From NCBI GenBank assembly GCA_965240325.2, contig OZ251229.1, positions 1,922,001-1,986,000 on the forward strand: a stretch of DNA of 64,000 nt, written 5' to 3'. Of this stretch, positions 10,583 through 24,800 are shown piece after piece. The notes below the pieces were generated by a model. That model had not been told where the DNA came from, ran no database searches, and saw nothing but the letters and a program-made list of their open reading frames with translations. Numbering within the stretch: position 1 is the first letter of the stretch; each line of letters starts with the position of its first letter. Source of the stretch: Rebecca billardiae RCC1528. Its lineage: Eukaryota; Haptophyta. A program made the position numbers and the translations under genes.

Positions 10583-13500
10583 TTATTCGCTGTCATCGCG
10601 CGACGCCAACGGCGGGCCCGTGGGCGCGTCGTCGTCTCGTCGATCCGCCATCGTCATCAAATCATTATCATCAGCTGGCGGTGCTGCGCTCACCATCTGC
10701 TCCACCGACTGCTCCGCCGAGAACGAGGATGGGCAGGATGGCCCGCAAACAGTAGCCGACGATGACATCGACGAGTGGCGGGTCGAGGAGCAGCTGCTCT
10801 GCACGCACGTCGTCGATGCCTTCTGCTGTGGCGACCGGGCTGCCCTGCTCTCGGCGCAGCTCGTGATCAGCGCCTGCACGGTCCTCATGGCCGCGGTGTC
10901 TTTGTCCAGCACGTGGTCCGTGCCGCACCGGTTGAACTCGCTGCGGTCATCGCAGCCCTCGGGGTCGCCCGTCATGCCGATGATCATGCCGTTGAATCCG
11001 TGCGCGCGCAGCATGCGGGTTGCCAGCGTGCCAGTCATCACAGGCATCTGCGGGCGGCGCGCGCGGCGCAGCGCGCATGGTGAGCATCGCCGTCCGCCTG
11101 GCGAGGGAGCCCGCCCGGCTGGGCGCACGCGCGCACGCGCACGCGCCACGCGCGCCGTTCGCTATCCGACTGGCGAGAGCCCGCCCCGCTGGGCGCGCGC
11201 GCTCGCGCACATGCACGCGCCACGCGCGCCGCGCCACGCGCCACGCGCGCCGGTCGCACCTGGTTGTCCATGATCACCACGTCGAAATCGCGGCCCTCCT
11301 CGGCCACGAGCTGCACCGCCTGCTTGCCGTCCGTCACGTGCGTGATCGAGAACTCACCGAGCGCCTTCTTCAGCCGCAGGTGCAGCATGCGGTGCAGCAG
11401 CCGCTCGTCCTGCGCCCGGCGCGGCCAGCGGGAGAGGGGCAGGCAGAGCGCGTGTGAGCACGGCGGCGCGCGCGCGCGACGCGCGCCCGCGCCCGCGCTC
11501 GCTCACGCCGCACCTCGACGTGCAGCACGTGGAAGTCTGCCGGCAGCGCGCGCGCCGGCTTGGACGGCGCCGATGGCGGGGGCGGCCGGCTGTCGACGTG
11601 CTCGGCGGCGCGCGAGTGGGGCATGTCGGTATCGGTGGCGATCGGCTCTGCCGGCTCGAGTGACGTGCGGCCGCTGCGCCTGGGCTTGTGCTCGGCACAC
11701 GCCGCGTCACCGCCGCTGCTCGAGGCGAAGGCGGCGGGGCTCGGCGCGGCGCACGCTGCGCCGTCCTGCTCGGCCGGCACGCAGAGCGACGCGCTGTCGG
11801 TGTGCGGCGGCTGAGCGCCCGGAGACTCGGCGGGCGGAGGCTGCAGCTCCGCTGCCGGTGGCACGTCGTCCGAGCGCGCGCCGCTCTGCTCCTCGTCCAG
11901 CTCGCGCTCGTTCGTGAGCGGCGCGTCCTCCGCGCAGCGCACGCGCAGCAGGAAGCGCGTGCCATGCCCCAGCCCCTCCGAGCTCAGCTCCACCTCCGAG
12001 CCGTGGTGCAGCTCAGCCAGCTGGCGCGCGATCGAGAGGCCGAGCCCAGAGCCGCCCGAGCCCTGCAGCTGCCCCAGGCCGACCTGCGCGAACACGTCGC
12101 CCGAGTTGAGCAACTCGAGCTCGGTGGGGCTCAGGCCGCACCCCTCGTCCACCACCTCCACGCCAAAGGCGAACGACGCGCCGACGCTCGGCGTGGAAGA
12201 TCTCGCCGAGCGAGACGACGCGCTCGTTGGGTACTTTGGAGCGAGCGTAAACCCCGGCGGCGCCGACAAGGCAGACGCGGGCGAACGCGAGGCGCTGACG
12301 TCCGAGTCGGCCTCGGAGGCGGCGTAGGGCGGCGGAGCGCGTCCTCCCCTCGCGCGGCCGGGCAGGCGAGCTCGCGTGCGCGGCGAGATGGACTGGAGCA
12401 TGCGCGACACCATATTCCCAACTGACTGCACGCGCCGCACGCCGTCGTCATCACCCTCGCACCGCGCGCCGCCGCGCGAGCCCTCCGCGCCCTCGTCTCC
12501 GTGTCGTGCGCCCTGCGTCAGCTGCGCCGAGCTGAGGACGCGCACGGTCACCGCGTGGCCTGCGGGCGTGAACTTGAGCGCGTTGCTGAGCGCGTTGTAC
12601 ACGCACTGCTGCAGCCGATGCACGTCGCCGCGCCAGCGAGCGCCCTTGAGCCAGCTCGGCAGCGGCTCGATCTGAAGCGATATGCCCTGCTGTGCCGCCA
12701 GCGCGGCAAAGGCGGCGCGCGTGGAATCGAGCAGCTCCTCGACGGCGAATGGCCTGTTCACGATGATCAGCCGGCCCGAGTCGATGCGCTCGAAGTCCAG
12801 CATGTCGCGCACGATGTTGCCGCAGATGTGGGAGCACGTCGAGAGCGCGTGCGTGCAACTGCGCATCGCGGCGAGCTGCTGATCCGGCAGCGCACGCTCG
12901 GCCGCCAAAGCGCTCAGCTCGTCGTCGAGGTTGTGCGCCGCGTTCGAGATCGTGAGCATCGGCGAGCGCAGATCGTGCATGACCACGCGGATCAGCCGAG
13001 AGCGCGCCTGCGTGAGCTTCATTGCCGACTCCGCCTGTAGCTTGTGCGTCAGCTCGCGCGCGTCCGCCTCGCGCACCAGCATCACCATCGCGTGGACGTT
13101 CGCGCGGAAGTGGTAGTTCTGCCGCTCACTCCCACGCATCTCTCCGCGGAAGTAGATCGCCATGAGGCCGATGGCGAGGAGGAGGGCGATCTCGGCGATC
13201 TGAGCGTGCCGAGTGATCCCGTTCAGCGTCTCGAGCGTGGCGAACCAGCCAATCATCGTGAAGACGTGCACCGCCAGTGGGACCATGTCGAGCGGTGCGA
13301 AGCACGCTGATGCCACGAGGCTCGACGCAACCTTGAGCGCGTAGTCGGTGGCGGTGGTGGCGAACTGCTCGGGCGGCATCGGAAGGGAGGTGATGCCAAG
13401 CGCATGCAGCCTGCTGGGCACGAAGACGAGCGGGCCCACGAGGCACGAGCAGTTGAGCAGTGTGACCATCAGCACCTGCAGCATCCACTTGCGCACCCAC

Positions 13501-13832
13501 AGCACGCGCGCCGCTTGGATCCGACCGAGCACCAGCGAGACGCTGAAATACAGGGCGGACGTCGCGAGGAGCGTGACGATGCTCCATCTCGGCCAACCCT
13601 CGAAGATCTGCTGCATCACGACCACCAGATACAGCATCGAGATCGTCCAGCACGTCCGCGCGGTGAGCGGGAGGAGCGACGCTCGGGCCTCCCGCTCGCT
13701 GAAGATGCTCTCCAGATCGGGATCAACGAACGTGCGCCTCCACGTGAGGGCGGCGGGTTTCTCGTGGATGCTGGTGGGCGTCGACTCGCGGGCGGGCCCG
13801 CACGTCGCGGGCGCGCTCAGCTCGGCTGGCAT
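10583..13832 (-). CDS. Membrane hybrid histidine kinase (HisKA-HATPase_c-REC), 3 exons
   Basis: Exons on the minus strand are 13832-11514, 11409-11260 and 11047-10583 (977 aa). After a cytoplasmic N-terminus come about six hydrophobic segments (for example TISMLYLVVVMQQIF, SIVTLLATSALYFSV). The dimerisation/phosphoacceptor box VMHDLRSPML has His at about residue 286. The N box (YNALSNALKFTP), G1 (VDEGCGLSP) and G2 (GSGLGLSIARQL) boxes follow, then a long low-complexity linker. The receiver domain is spread over the small exons: VLHVE|DERLLHRM gives the acidic pocket, VVIMDNQ|MPVMTG gives the phospho-acceptor Asp at about 821, and DHVLDKD supplies the conserved Lys. All introns are GT-AG. About 120 residues of Ser/Arg/Ala-rich sequence are inserted between the N and G1 boxes. 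The start is the first in-frame ATG; the frame stays open upstream without ATG, so a 5' exon is possible. Likely autophosphorylates on His and passes the phosphate to its own REC Asp; the signal is unknown. Confidence 0.85.
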
Positions 13833-16316
<2,484 letters not shown>

Positions 16317-16685
16317 GACCGCGTTCCGCGGTCCTTTTCCGTAGAACGAACGTAGTTCGGGGCCCGCGGTGGCGGTGCACCCTCCGTCGCACCCTCCGTC
16401 GCGATCGAGAGTGGGCCCGCCCGGCCGCGAGCCCGGCAGCGAGTAGACTCCAGCGGCGCGCCGCCGCCCGCCGCGCGGCCGGGCGGGCCCATCGCAGCCG
16501 CCGGCGAGGCGCCGATTGTGTACAGTCGAAGTCATGGCCGACTGACCGTATCGTCGGCACGCGCTGCTGCTGCGAGATCGTCGGCGTCGGCACGCGCTGC
16601 TGCTGCGAGGGCTGCTCGCTCGCCAGCTGACCGAGGCACTCGAGCAAGCCAAGGTATGAGTGAGCACGCCTCGGATATCCCACTG
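16317..16685. repeat. GC-rich segment with short tandem duplications
   Basis: Contains a duplicated CACCCTCCGTCG unit near 16378-16401 and a duplication of about 20 bp, CGGCACGCGCTGCTGCTGCG (about 16554-16574 and 16586-16606). A palindrome GACCGCG/CGCGGTC lies at about 16317-16333. No supported gene. Confidence 0.5.
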
Positions 16686-16726
16686 CTGTCCTGTGCCATA
16701 GGACTGGGTCCTATGCCACAGGACAG
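16686..16726. repeat. Perfect-length hairpin, 18-bp stem with one mismatch
   Basis: CTGTCCTGTGCCATAGGA (16686-16703) and its near-exact inverse TCCTATGCCACAGGACAG (16709-16726) are separated by 5 bases. A related CCTATGGCAT...GAGTCCTAT motif occurs at about 17723-17752, at the other end of the decayed-looking stretch downstream of the USP-like exon. It could be the end of a mobile element or a structured RNA. Confidence 0.6.
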
Positions 16727-17505
16727 CCACAGGGACGACTCAGTAGACGACATTTTCTCATATTGCCGAATGGTACGACTGCACCTAGGGGTCGGTAGCA
16801 GTGTCGCCACCATCCGCCAGAGCGAGCTTGTTGTGATTTTCGACCACCACCGCATGTTTTGGGCTCCACGGATGGAGCGCGTGAAGCCGTTGCGGTCGTT
16901 GCCGCCTTGCAACTCCACGGCGGCAACGCCGACCGCCATGTGGCACTTGTAGATGACACCCAGCTTGATGCTCACACATCGTGGTTCACTGTGTTCGACC
17001 AGAGCCGTATGAGGTTCATCCCCAATGCGTTTTGGTCCTCGCCAAGCATGGCATTGTACGTCACGCCGGGGCTGCGCGCGCAAGCCGCTGCGGTCTCTCG
17101 CGTCGTCAGGTGGTTGCGATCGAGCATCCGCGCGCATGTAGAGCAAGCCTCGGAGGTAGCCGGAACATCTTGCCATGTCGCGTGCGTGAAAGGTATCGCA
17201 CCTGTAGACACGCCATGCGTGTGCCGCAGTCGATTTACGCGACGCTCGACCCGCACGCTCTTGGATTCGTGGGCTCGTGGTCCACAAGGACGGCCGCCAC
17301 CATCGTGGGAGGTCCGTGGCCGCACGCACGATGGCGGTTGCCCTCTCTTCGCCCCGCCCCAGAATCGGTGTGCTACGGGCAGCAACGCGCCTGGCGGCGT
17401 GGGCGGCGGTGCGGGCGGCGGCACGGGCATCCGGCGCGAGCACTCGCCTGCGCTGTCCGTGCCCAGGGTCGCCGCTCGGCTGCCAGGGGCGAGCAACTGA
17501 CGCTG

Positions 17506-18681
17506 TCATGTGCTGGTTGTGGGGCCGTCCCTGGCGGGCCGGTTGTCTGCGCCACAACCGAGCGCGCGCGCGCGCGCGTACGCGCGCGCGCGCCCGATCG
17601 CTGTAGCAGTGGCGGCAGGCGGAGACGGTGTGTGCCAATAGCTGGTTGAGTTGTGTGTACGATATAGCCACGCCGATGATCGTACGCGCAGAACTGAGGC
17701 GCTGGCGCTCTGGTGATCTTGTCCTATGGCATCTGAGGACTGAGTCCTATCTGTTGCAGGGGGATATCCGGCCTCGTCGCAGCCAGCCAGGGCCTCCATG
17801 ATTTTGTACAGCACCTCGCACGCGTCCTGCTGCTGCTGCCCAAACGCCGTTGTCCACCGACAGACCTCCGCGATCGCGTCGTGGAGCGGCTTGAGCAAGC
17901 TACGCGTCGGCCCCACCTCGCTGGGCCACTTGCAGTTGACATGCGCGAGCGCCAGCGAGCGCATGCTGGACACGATGGGGTTGGTGCACTGCTCCGCCGC
18001 GGCAGATGTGGCGAGCGAGACGATGGAAGGGCACGCGAGCAGCGCGGCCAGCAGCGAGCCGAGGTAGCACGTGACGCCTAGGTTGAGCGTGCCCAGCAGG
18101 CTGAGCGAGCCGGCCGGGCGCCCCCGCTGTGGTTGTGCTTGCTCTGCAGCGGGCATTTCCCCGCCGAGCGCGGCGAGTGCCTCGAAGCGGCTGCCAGCTG
18201 TTGGGCCGGATGAGGAGGAGGGAGGGAGCTGGCCTGCTGGGCGCGTGGTGAAGTCGGTGATCAACCGCGCAGCGCCACCGCTGCCGAGTGCGCCCTCCGC
18301 CGCCAGCACCTTGCGGACCTGGCCAAGGAGCTGCTTGATCGCTTTTGTTGACACGCCGTACTCGCTCGCGGCGCCGGGGATGGTCTGCTTGTGCCTGGCG
18401 ACGGAGATGGCGGCAGCGGTGCTCTGGAACGTGGTGTTGTTCACCCGCGTCACCGTCCTCGAGTCGAGCAGCGCGTTCAATACGCGGCGAACGTAGTCCT
18501 GGTCGGCGTCGCCGGTCGAGGTGCTGTTTGCCATCGCCCCCCACGTGCGATCGGGCCCACCTCTGTTGTTTTGCGTCGGTGACGGGGCCGCGACGGCCGA
18601 CGACTCGACGCTCGCGAGCATCTTCAATAATCTATGATCATCATCAGGGTTACTACGTGAAGCGGTAGAATAGAATTTCAT
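17506..18681 (-). pseudogene. USP-type (peptidase C19) deubiquitinase-like gene, apparently incomplete
   Basis: A minus frame of 391 codons has ATGs at 18681, 18621 and 18534. Residues about 100-135 (ASEYGVSTKAIKQLLGQ) look like a helix-turn-helix-type helical segment. The Cys box LNLGVTCYLGSLLAALLACP keeps the catalytic Cys and the Asn five residues before it (oxyanion hole). FGQQQQDACEVLYKIMEAL matches the conserved QQDAxEF helix of USPs. The frame then degrades into repeat-like sequence. A His box is not visible in this frame; a weakly similar segment (IKLGVIYKCHMAVGVAAVEL, minus strand near 16900-16960) lies farther downstream in other, broken frames. I infer a truncated or decayed USP, or a gene whose 3' exons I cannot join. 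Microsatellites, a hairpin and repeats surround it, so a transposon-associated copy is possible. Confidence 0.5.
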
Positions 18682-18689
18682 TTACGAGC

Positions 18690-18925
18690 ATTGATACGAC
18701 GCGGTGCAACGTGAAGCGGTTTTTTTTTTAGATACGACGCGGTCTAATGACCCATTGTTCATACATGTACATGAATGGGTCGTCATAAACGGCGGGCGGC
18801 TCATTTATGACCAGACCGGGCCCTGGGTGATTGATGATCAGAACCCGCAAAAGCTAGCGGCAGTCCAGCACACAAGTAATGAATTAATAACAAGCGCAGT
18901 CCAGCACACAAGTAATGAACTAATG
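18690..18925. repeat. Short direct repeats (GATACGACGCGGT and a 23-bp unit)
   Basis: GATACGACGCGGT occurs at about 18692 and 18733, separated by a T-rich run. A 23-bp unit beginning CAGTCCAGCACACAAGTAAT occurs at 18861-18883 and again at 18897-18919 (36-bp period). No ORF of note. Confidence 0.7.
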
Positions 18926-19011
18926 GCCCGCGGTGCCGGCTGGCTATCTAGATACGTCGTCATCGCTCCTTGATGACCTTGCGGCAATCTCATTGGCTGG
19001 AAAAATCGCTT

Positions 19012-19278
19012 GTAACGGTTCGTTACGTTATGGATCCTAAAGGGCGTGAAGTTTTTTGGACCGGGGCGTCACTCCAATATGAACTTGTCGTGGGCGCGAC
19101 CTTTGTCGCCGGATGGATACCTCTAGTGCGGTCTCAAAATTCGAAACTCGGTCTCCTCCAGCCCTGAAAATCGTCCCCCGTCCCTTTTTTCTTGATCAAA
19201 GATCTTTTTGAAACGTGGTTCGGGCCCGCTGGTGCGGGCTCCACGCTGCGCGCTCCGCCCTGCACCGCGGGCCATAAG
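19012..19278 (+). repeat. Dispersed repeat, copy A
   Basis: The core at 19129-19278 (TCTCAAAATTCGAAACTCGG ... GCACCGCGGGCCATAAG) is nearly identical to the reverse complement of 63139-63314, 44 kb away. The two also share weaker similarity outward (TCGTGGGCGCG...CCTCT). An interrupted palindrome GTAACG-GTT-CGTTAC lies at 19012-19026, outside the core, and is also found just outside copy B. I see no coding capacity. A non-autonomous mobile element is the likeliest explanation. Confidence 0.75.
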
Positions 19279-19416
19279 CAGCTAGCTATATATTGATGAA
19301 TAATAGTATATACGTATATATTCATCAGCAGTATATAGACTACGACTGTAATACTACTATACAACTTATTAACTCAGATGCGCAGTTATACACACAGTGA
19401 ACAAAAACGGGATTAT

Positions 19417-21402
19417 CGTTACCGTAACCCGTCCGACACGAGCCGATTTTCGGGGAAATTCTCGCGCGGGCCGCACGAGCGCACAGAAGACGCTACGGTG
19501 GCCGCGCAGGCGCCTGACGAGTGCCCCGGGCATGGGACTGCAACATCCCACCCAGCCTCCCCATCTCTCCGCCCCTCTCTGCCTCGCCGGGTTGCACGCG
19601 GCTGGCCGGTCACGTAGCTCGTGGTGAGCCATTCGTGAGCGTGGAGCCCTGCTGCTCAGTGCGGCGATGCAGCGAGGCGAAGCGGCGCGTAAGATGGCGC
19701 ATCTTACTCCGAATGCAGTCTGCTACCAGCACAGCCGCCCTCGCCGGAGTGCCTGGTCGTCACCTTCGTCGTGTGCACGTGTCGCGCGCTGCCCATCAAC
19801 GAGCGATCGTAAGCCTTCTCCGGAGCCATTCAAACACGCTCGTCCTCGACGAGGCGTGCGCGAGGCACCGCGCGAGCGCGGGAGCGGCCCTTCCTAGCGT
19901 AGACCTGCACGGCAATCCACCTCGCCACAGCCTGCCATGTCACACTCCTCCCCGCACGCAGTGCTCGCATGCCGCGTGCAAGTCGGTCGACTGACCTGGT
20001 AGGAGGGTGCACAGAAATATTCGACTGCGAGGAGACGGCAGCGAGCCCACGCGCGCGGCGCCGTCCCGCGCTTCATTGTGCTGTTCTAGACCAGTCGCGC
20101 GCCCGCGGCACCGCGCCCGCCATCTCCGCGTCGCGTGCCAGTCCACGCCGCGCGCGTGACTCTCGACGTGTGCGTCGAGGGCGTCGTACGTCCGATTCGT
20201 ACCCGCATGTATTCAACAACTACGACAAATCGCCGCGCTGGACGGCACTTGGTCGCGCGATGGCATGGTCGCGCTGTGTGACGTCGCTCGCCGCAGGAAA
20301 TTCGGTACGCGACGAGAGCACGGCGCACGCGCACGGCGCGGCGTGGGAGGCGGGGCGGTGGTGTCCTCGAGCCATCCCGCCCGCGCCGCGGTGCGCCAGC
20401 CGCCACCTCGCCGCGCCGTGGCCCATGCCGCGCGGCAAGGTGTCGACCAGATCGACCTTGCCGCCCAACAGAGGGCCGCACCGGAAATTCTGTATTTGTT
20501 GAATACAGACTTACCCACGTGCCCGCGATGCGGCGGCGCCCGTGGCGGCGGCGAGGCGCGGCGGCGGCGGCGCGGGCAGCCTGACGGGCCAGATAGGGCG
20601 CGCCAGGTCGGGGCGATCGTGATGGGATGGTTCCATACGCATCAGTGCGTGCTCCTGTGCATCTCAAGAGCGCGCTGGGCGCCCTCTCTCGCGCCTATGC
20701 CCATCCCACGCGGTCTGAGAAGCCTCTGTTTGGACACCGTTGGCTGCGCGCTCGGTCGTGGCTGCCCGGCGGGTCGGAGAGGTCGAGGCGAGCCGGGTCG
20801 TTCGCGACGGACGATGACTATGGGTCATGGCGAGTGGCAGCACGCAGCTCGGGCGCGCGCCCGGCGCCTCCTCGCCGCGCTACATCCACACCAAGATCTG
20901 GCCCAAAAACAGGCTTCAAGAGCGAAAGTCAGTCTGGGAGCTGCTCAGGCCGCTGTGTGCGGTTTGGCGGCGTACAAACGTGTGGAGCGGGTGCCCACAT
21001 GGGTTGAGCACAATGCTATAGAACGTTTTTCCGCGAAACACCACTTCCTCGCCTCTCCGCGCGCGTGCCGCGCGGCTCCCGTGAAGTCATCTTAACAGGT
21101 CACGTGTGGCCGCCCGTGGGGCGAGGGTGGGCGAGGAGGGGCGGGCGAGGGTGACGCCGCCCCGGGGAACCGCCTTGGCAAGCCGGCCGACGCCTCGCAG
21201 CCCCCCTCGCGGCACACATGCGCGCACGCCCGCCGCTCGGAGCGCGCCATCGATTCGAATGGGCGTGCGCACAAGCGACCATGCTCAAACGGCTTCGGCC
21301 CGATCTTTCTCCACTGTGGCGGCGCGAAGTGCCGCGAACGCGGCATGAAAAAAAATCCCCCGCATCCCCACTGGGCGGAAGTGCGGACGGGTTACGGTAA
21401 CG
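19417..21402. mobile_element. Candidate 2-kb element bounded by 19-bp inverted repeats
   Basis: CGTTACCGTAACCCGTCCG at 19417-19435 is perfectly inverted at 21384-21402. A GATTTTCGG-like stretch occurs near both ends (inside the left end, outside the right end). The interior has several overlapping Arg/Pro-rich frames (the longest on + at 20265-21095) and an internal inverted pair GTATTCAACAA/TTGTTGAATAC (20209-20219, 20496-20506), but no transposase motif I recognise. I could not find a clear target-site duplication, so the element is tentative. Confidence 0.4.
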
Positions 21403-21816
21403 CCGAAAATCGATTTCTTTACTGTGCAGTATTAACAGTACGGTATATTGGCGGCTTATTATTAGTCTGCTACTAAGTACTAGACTCGACGGTTCTGAGA
21501 CTTCAGGCACCGCTACTGAATACTGATCCGTGATCAGAGTAGTACTCTTTGTCGAGTAATAACCGTCGCCGCAGGCGCCGAGGCGGCGCGACACCGACTC
21601 AGTTCCTCCGTGCCCGTGGCGCAGCTCACATCCCTGCGAGCAGAGGGTCAGGCTACTCCGCCTGGCATCTGGTCCTGGCAGCCAGGCTGGCAGGAGGCCG
21701 ATGCCACCGAGTCTGAGCGCAGCGCAGCGTGCACGCCCGACGCCGCACGCGGCACCAGCCGACCCGGCGAGCCTACACCATCCGAAACAAATGAGCGATC
21801 GGCACGCTTCAGGTGA
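21403..21816. other. Intergenic spacer downstream of the Hsp110 gene
   Basis: Moderate-GC spacer with scattered stops. No supported gene. It contains the 3' flank of the Hsp110-like gene. Confidence 0.4.
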
Positions 21817-24800
21817 TCAGTCGATGTCCATGCCGTCTGCGGCGGCCGCCGGGGCGTCTGCGGCCGCGGCTGGCGCCGCATCGCCGTCCGCCGCCGAAGC
21901 CGCCGGCGCGCCCGCCGATGCGGCCGGCTCGGCCGGCTTGGGCGCGGGCTTGGGCGCTTTGAGCACCGCGCACGACGCCTCGAGCGCCGTGCACTTGGCG
22001 CGGAGCTGCGCGACGAGCAGCGTGGGGTCGGCAGACTTGGGCAGCGCGTCCTGCTTCGCCTGCTCCGCGTCGAGCCAGCTCTTCGCGGCCGCGAGCTCCT
22101 CCGTCGCCTTGCTTTTGTCCGCCGCGGCGATGTGCTCGGTGTCCGCCGACGCCGCGAGCGCCTCCATTTTGCTGATCAGCGCGAGCAGCTCCTGCGCACG
22201 GAGGCGCGCGCGCGGCGGCAGGGGTGGCGCCGCCAGGCGTGAGCGCGCGTGCTGCGAGCGCCCTCAGGCGCGCGCTCCCCGCGCGGCGCGGCGCGGCGCG
22301 GCGCGGCGGCGCGGCGGCGCGGGCCGGCGCCACGGCGCGCGCGCGCGCGTGCCTTCACAGCCGCTGGCCTCTCCTCAGCCTCCTGCGAGCGCGCGGTGAT
22401 CGGTCCGCACAGCTCGAGCAGCAGCTTGTGCTTGCCCTCGTACGCGGCCTTCTCGGCCTCCGCGCCTGCGCGGGCGCAGCGTGCGCGGCGCAGCGCGAGG
22501 TCGGCGTCAGGGGGCCGCGCGCACGGCTGCGGGTGTGCGCGCGGCGCGGGCGAGTGCGCGCGCGCGGCGGGGGAGTGCGCGACCCAGGCGGCGCGCCCCG
22601 CGGCCCGGCGGCGCGCGTCGGCCGCGTCGGCCGTCGGCGCGCGCGCGCGACACACACCGTCCTCGTACAGCCAGTTCTCCGTCTCCTCGAGCTGCGCCAT
22701 GATGCTCCCCCGCTCCGCCTCCGACGAGAACGCCCCCAGCGCCTCGCTCAGGTCGGCGCGCATCTTGTAGACGTAAGCCTCGAGCGCATTCATCTTCTCC
22801 GCGGTCTCGATCAGGATGCGGTCCTGGATAGCCATCTTGCCCTCCTCCTCCTTCGCGTCGAGGACCTCGCGGCCCATCATCGCGCCCCACCGGCTCGCCT
22901 GGGGGCGGGGGGGGGGTGCGCACAGCAGCGCGAGTGAGCGGCTGAGCGGCGTGCCGCGCGCAACAGCTCACGTGCGCTCGCGCTCGACTGTCTGGCCGCG
23001 CCCGCGCCGCCTGCGCGGCCCGCGCGGGCGCGCCTGCGCTATGCAGCAGCGCGGGCTGCGTGGCCCATGCCCTCCCCTCGGCGCGTAGGCGAGCGCCTCG
23101 CATCGCCCGCCGCGCCACCCGCTCGCCCGGCCGCGCCGGCGCCAGGCCCGAGCCCCTCGCGCGCCACCCCCGCCGCGCCGCGCCCGGCGCCGCGCGGTGC
23201 GTCCGCCCTCGCCTCAGCCCGACCCGTCTAGAAATTGTTGGAGCAGTGAGATCACGATGGGTGTGCCCATCGCTCAGATCCGTTGCCAATCGTCACCGGC
23301 GAGACACCACGACGCACGGCCGAGCCCCAGCTCGGCCCCGCCTCCCCTCACGCACACGCCCGCCCCTCCCCTCACCCTGCACCCCGCACCCTCGCACCCC
23401 ACGGCGACACGCGCGGTGCGCGCTGATGCCCTGGCCTGGCCCGCCCGCCCTCTGCGCGCCCGGCTTGACCTCGCGCGCGCGCGAGATCGCGCGAGATCGC
23501 GCGGCACTGACGCGTGCGCACCTCCACTGGCAGGTTGTGGCGCTCGGTCTTCTTCTTGACCTTCTTGACCTTCTGCGGCTCCGCTGGCGTCGCGCCCTCC
23601 GCCGCCGCCGGCGCCGCCGTCGGCGCCCCCTCCGCCGCCGGCGCCGCCTCGGCAGCCGCCGCGGCGGGCGCGGCCGCGGGCGTGGGCGCGTCCTCCCAAA
23701 CCTCGACTTCCTTCTCGTCGATGGCCTGCGCGGACTCGACGACGAGCATGCCGTTGCCGTCGAGGCGGAGCTTGACCTTGACCTTCGACTTGGCCTCGCC
23801 GTTCTCCTTCCCCGCCTTCGACGCCAGCGGCAGCCCGGTCACCGTGAAGTCGGCGATCTTGGAGGGCGTGCCCGGCGGCACGCCCGCGCCCTCTGCGTAT
23901 GACGCGGCGAGCGCAAACGTCGTCGAGCGCCACAGCGTGAGCATCTTGGTGCACGGCATCGAGTTCATCTTGGTGAAGACCTCGGAGCCGCCGGCGCCGG
24001 CGCCGCTGCTCACGCCGCCCTCCGGCGCGTCGTCCGTCTCCATCGACACCGCCTCCGCCCCCGCCGCCTCCCCCGCCGAGTTGGCCCACGAGACCGTGAT
24101 CGGGTACAGGTTGACCTCGTTGATCGAGAAGTCGCGCACGCGGAACGCGGGCGAGAGCATCGCGCCCTGCAGCGCGAGGCCGCGCGCGACGGCCTCGTCG
24201 GCGTTGAGCGTGCGCGAGAGCTCGCGGCCGAGCCAGTTCTTCAGCGCGCCCGCCACGCACGGGATCCGCGAGCCGCCGCCGATCACCTCGCACGAGAAGA
24301 GCTTCTCCTTGGGCACCCCCGACTCCTGCATGCACCGGTCGACGCACGCCATGATCCGGTTCAGCCACGGCTCCGCCCACTCCTCGAACTCGGCGCGCTC
24401 GACCTTGGCCTGCACGTCGATGTCCTCCATGAAGCACTCGATCGCGAGCGTCGAGTGCGAGATCGTCGAGAGCGTCTTGCGCAGCTTCTCGCACGCGGTG
24501 AGCAGGCGGAACGTGGCCTTGGGCGAGGTGAACGCATCGATCTTGTGCTTCTCCTTCCACTGCGCGGCGCAGTGCCGCGCGACGAGCATGTCGAGGTCGC
24601 GCGCGCCGACGGTCTCGGAGGCGACGGCCTTCACGACGAGCTTGCCCTTCGAGAACGCGCAGATCGACACCGTCGTGTCGCCGTGCCCCAGGTCGAAGAT
24701 CATCACGTGGTTCGCGTTGGCCTCGTCCGGCAGCTCGGTCTTGTAGATGCCGTACGCGAGCGCGGCCGCGCTCGTGTCGTGCATCAGCTTGAGCACGTTG

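Noticed and set aside
19521-21095. Several + frames of 80-280 codons
   Set aside because: They overlap in different frames, are Arg/Pro-rich and show no domain or splice pattern; treated as non-coding content of a candidate element.
23514-24746. 410-codon + frame opposite the Hsp110 gene
   Set aside because: Shadow of a gene with full Hsp110 motifs on the minus strand.
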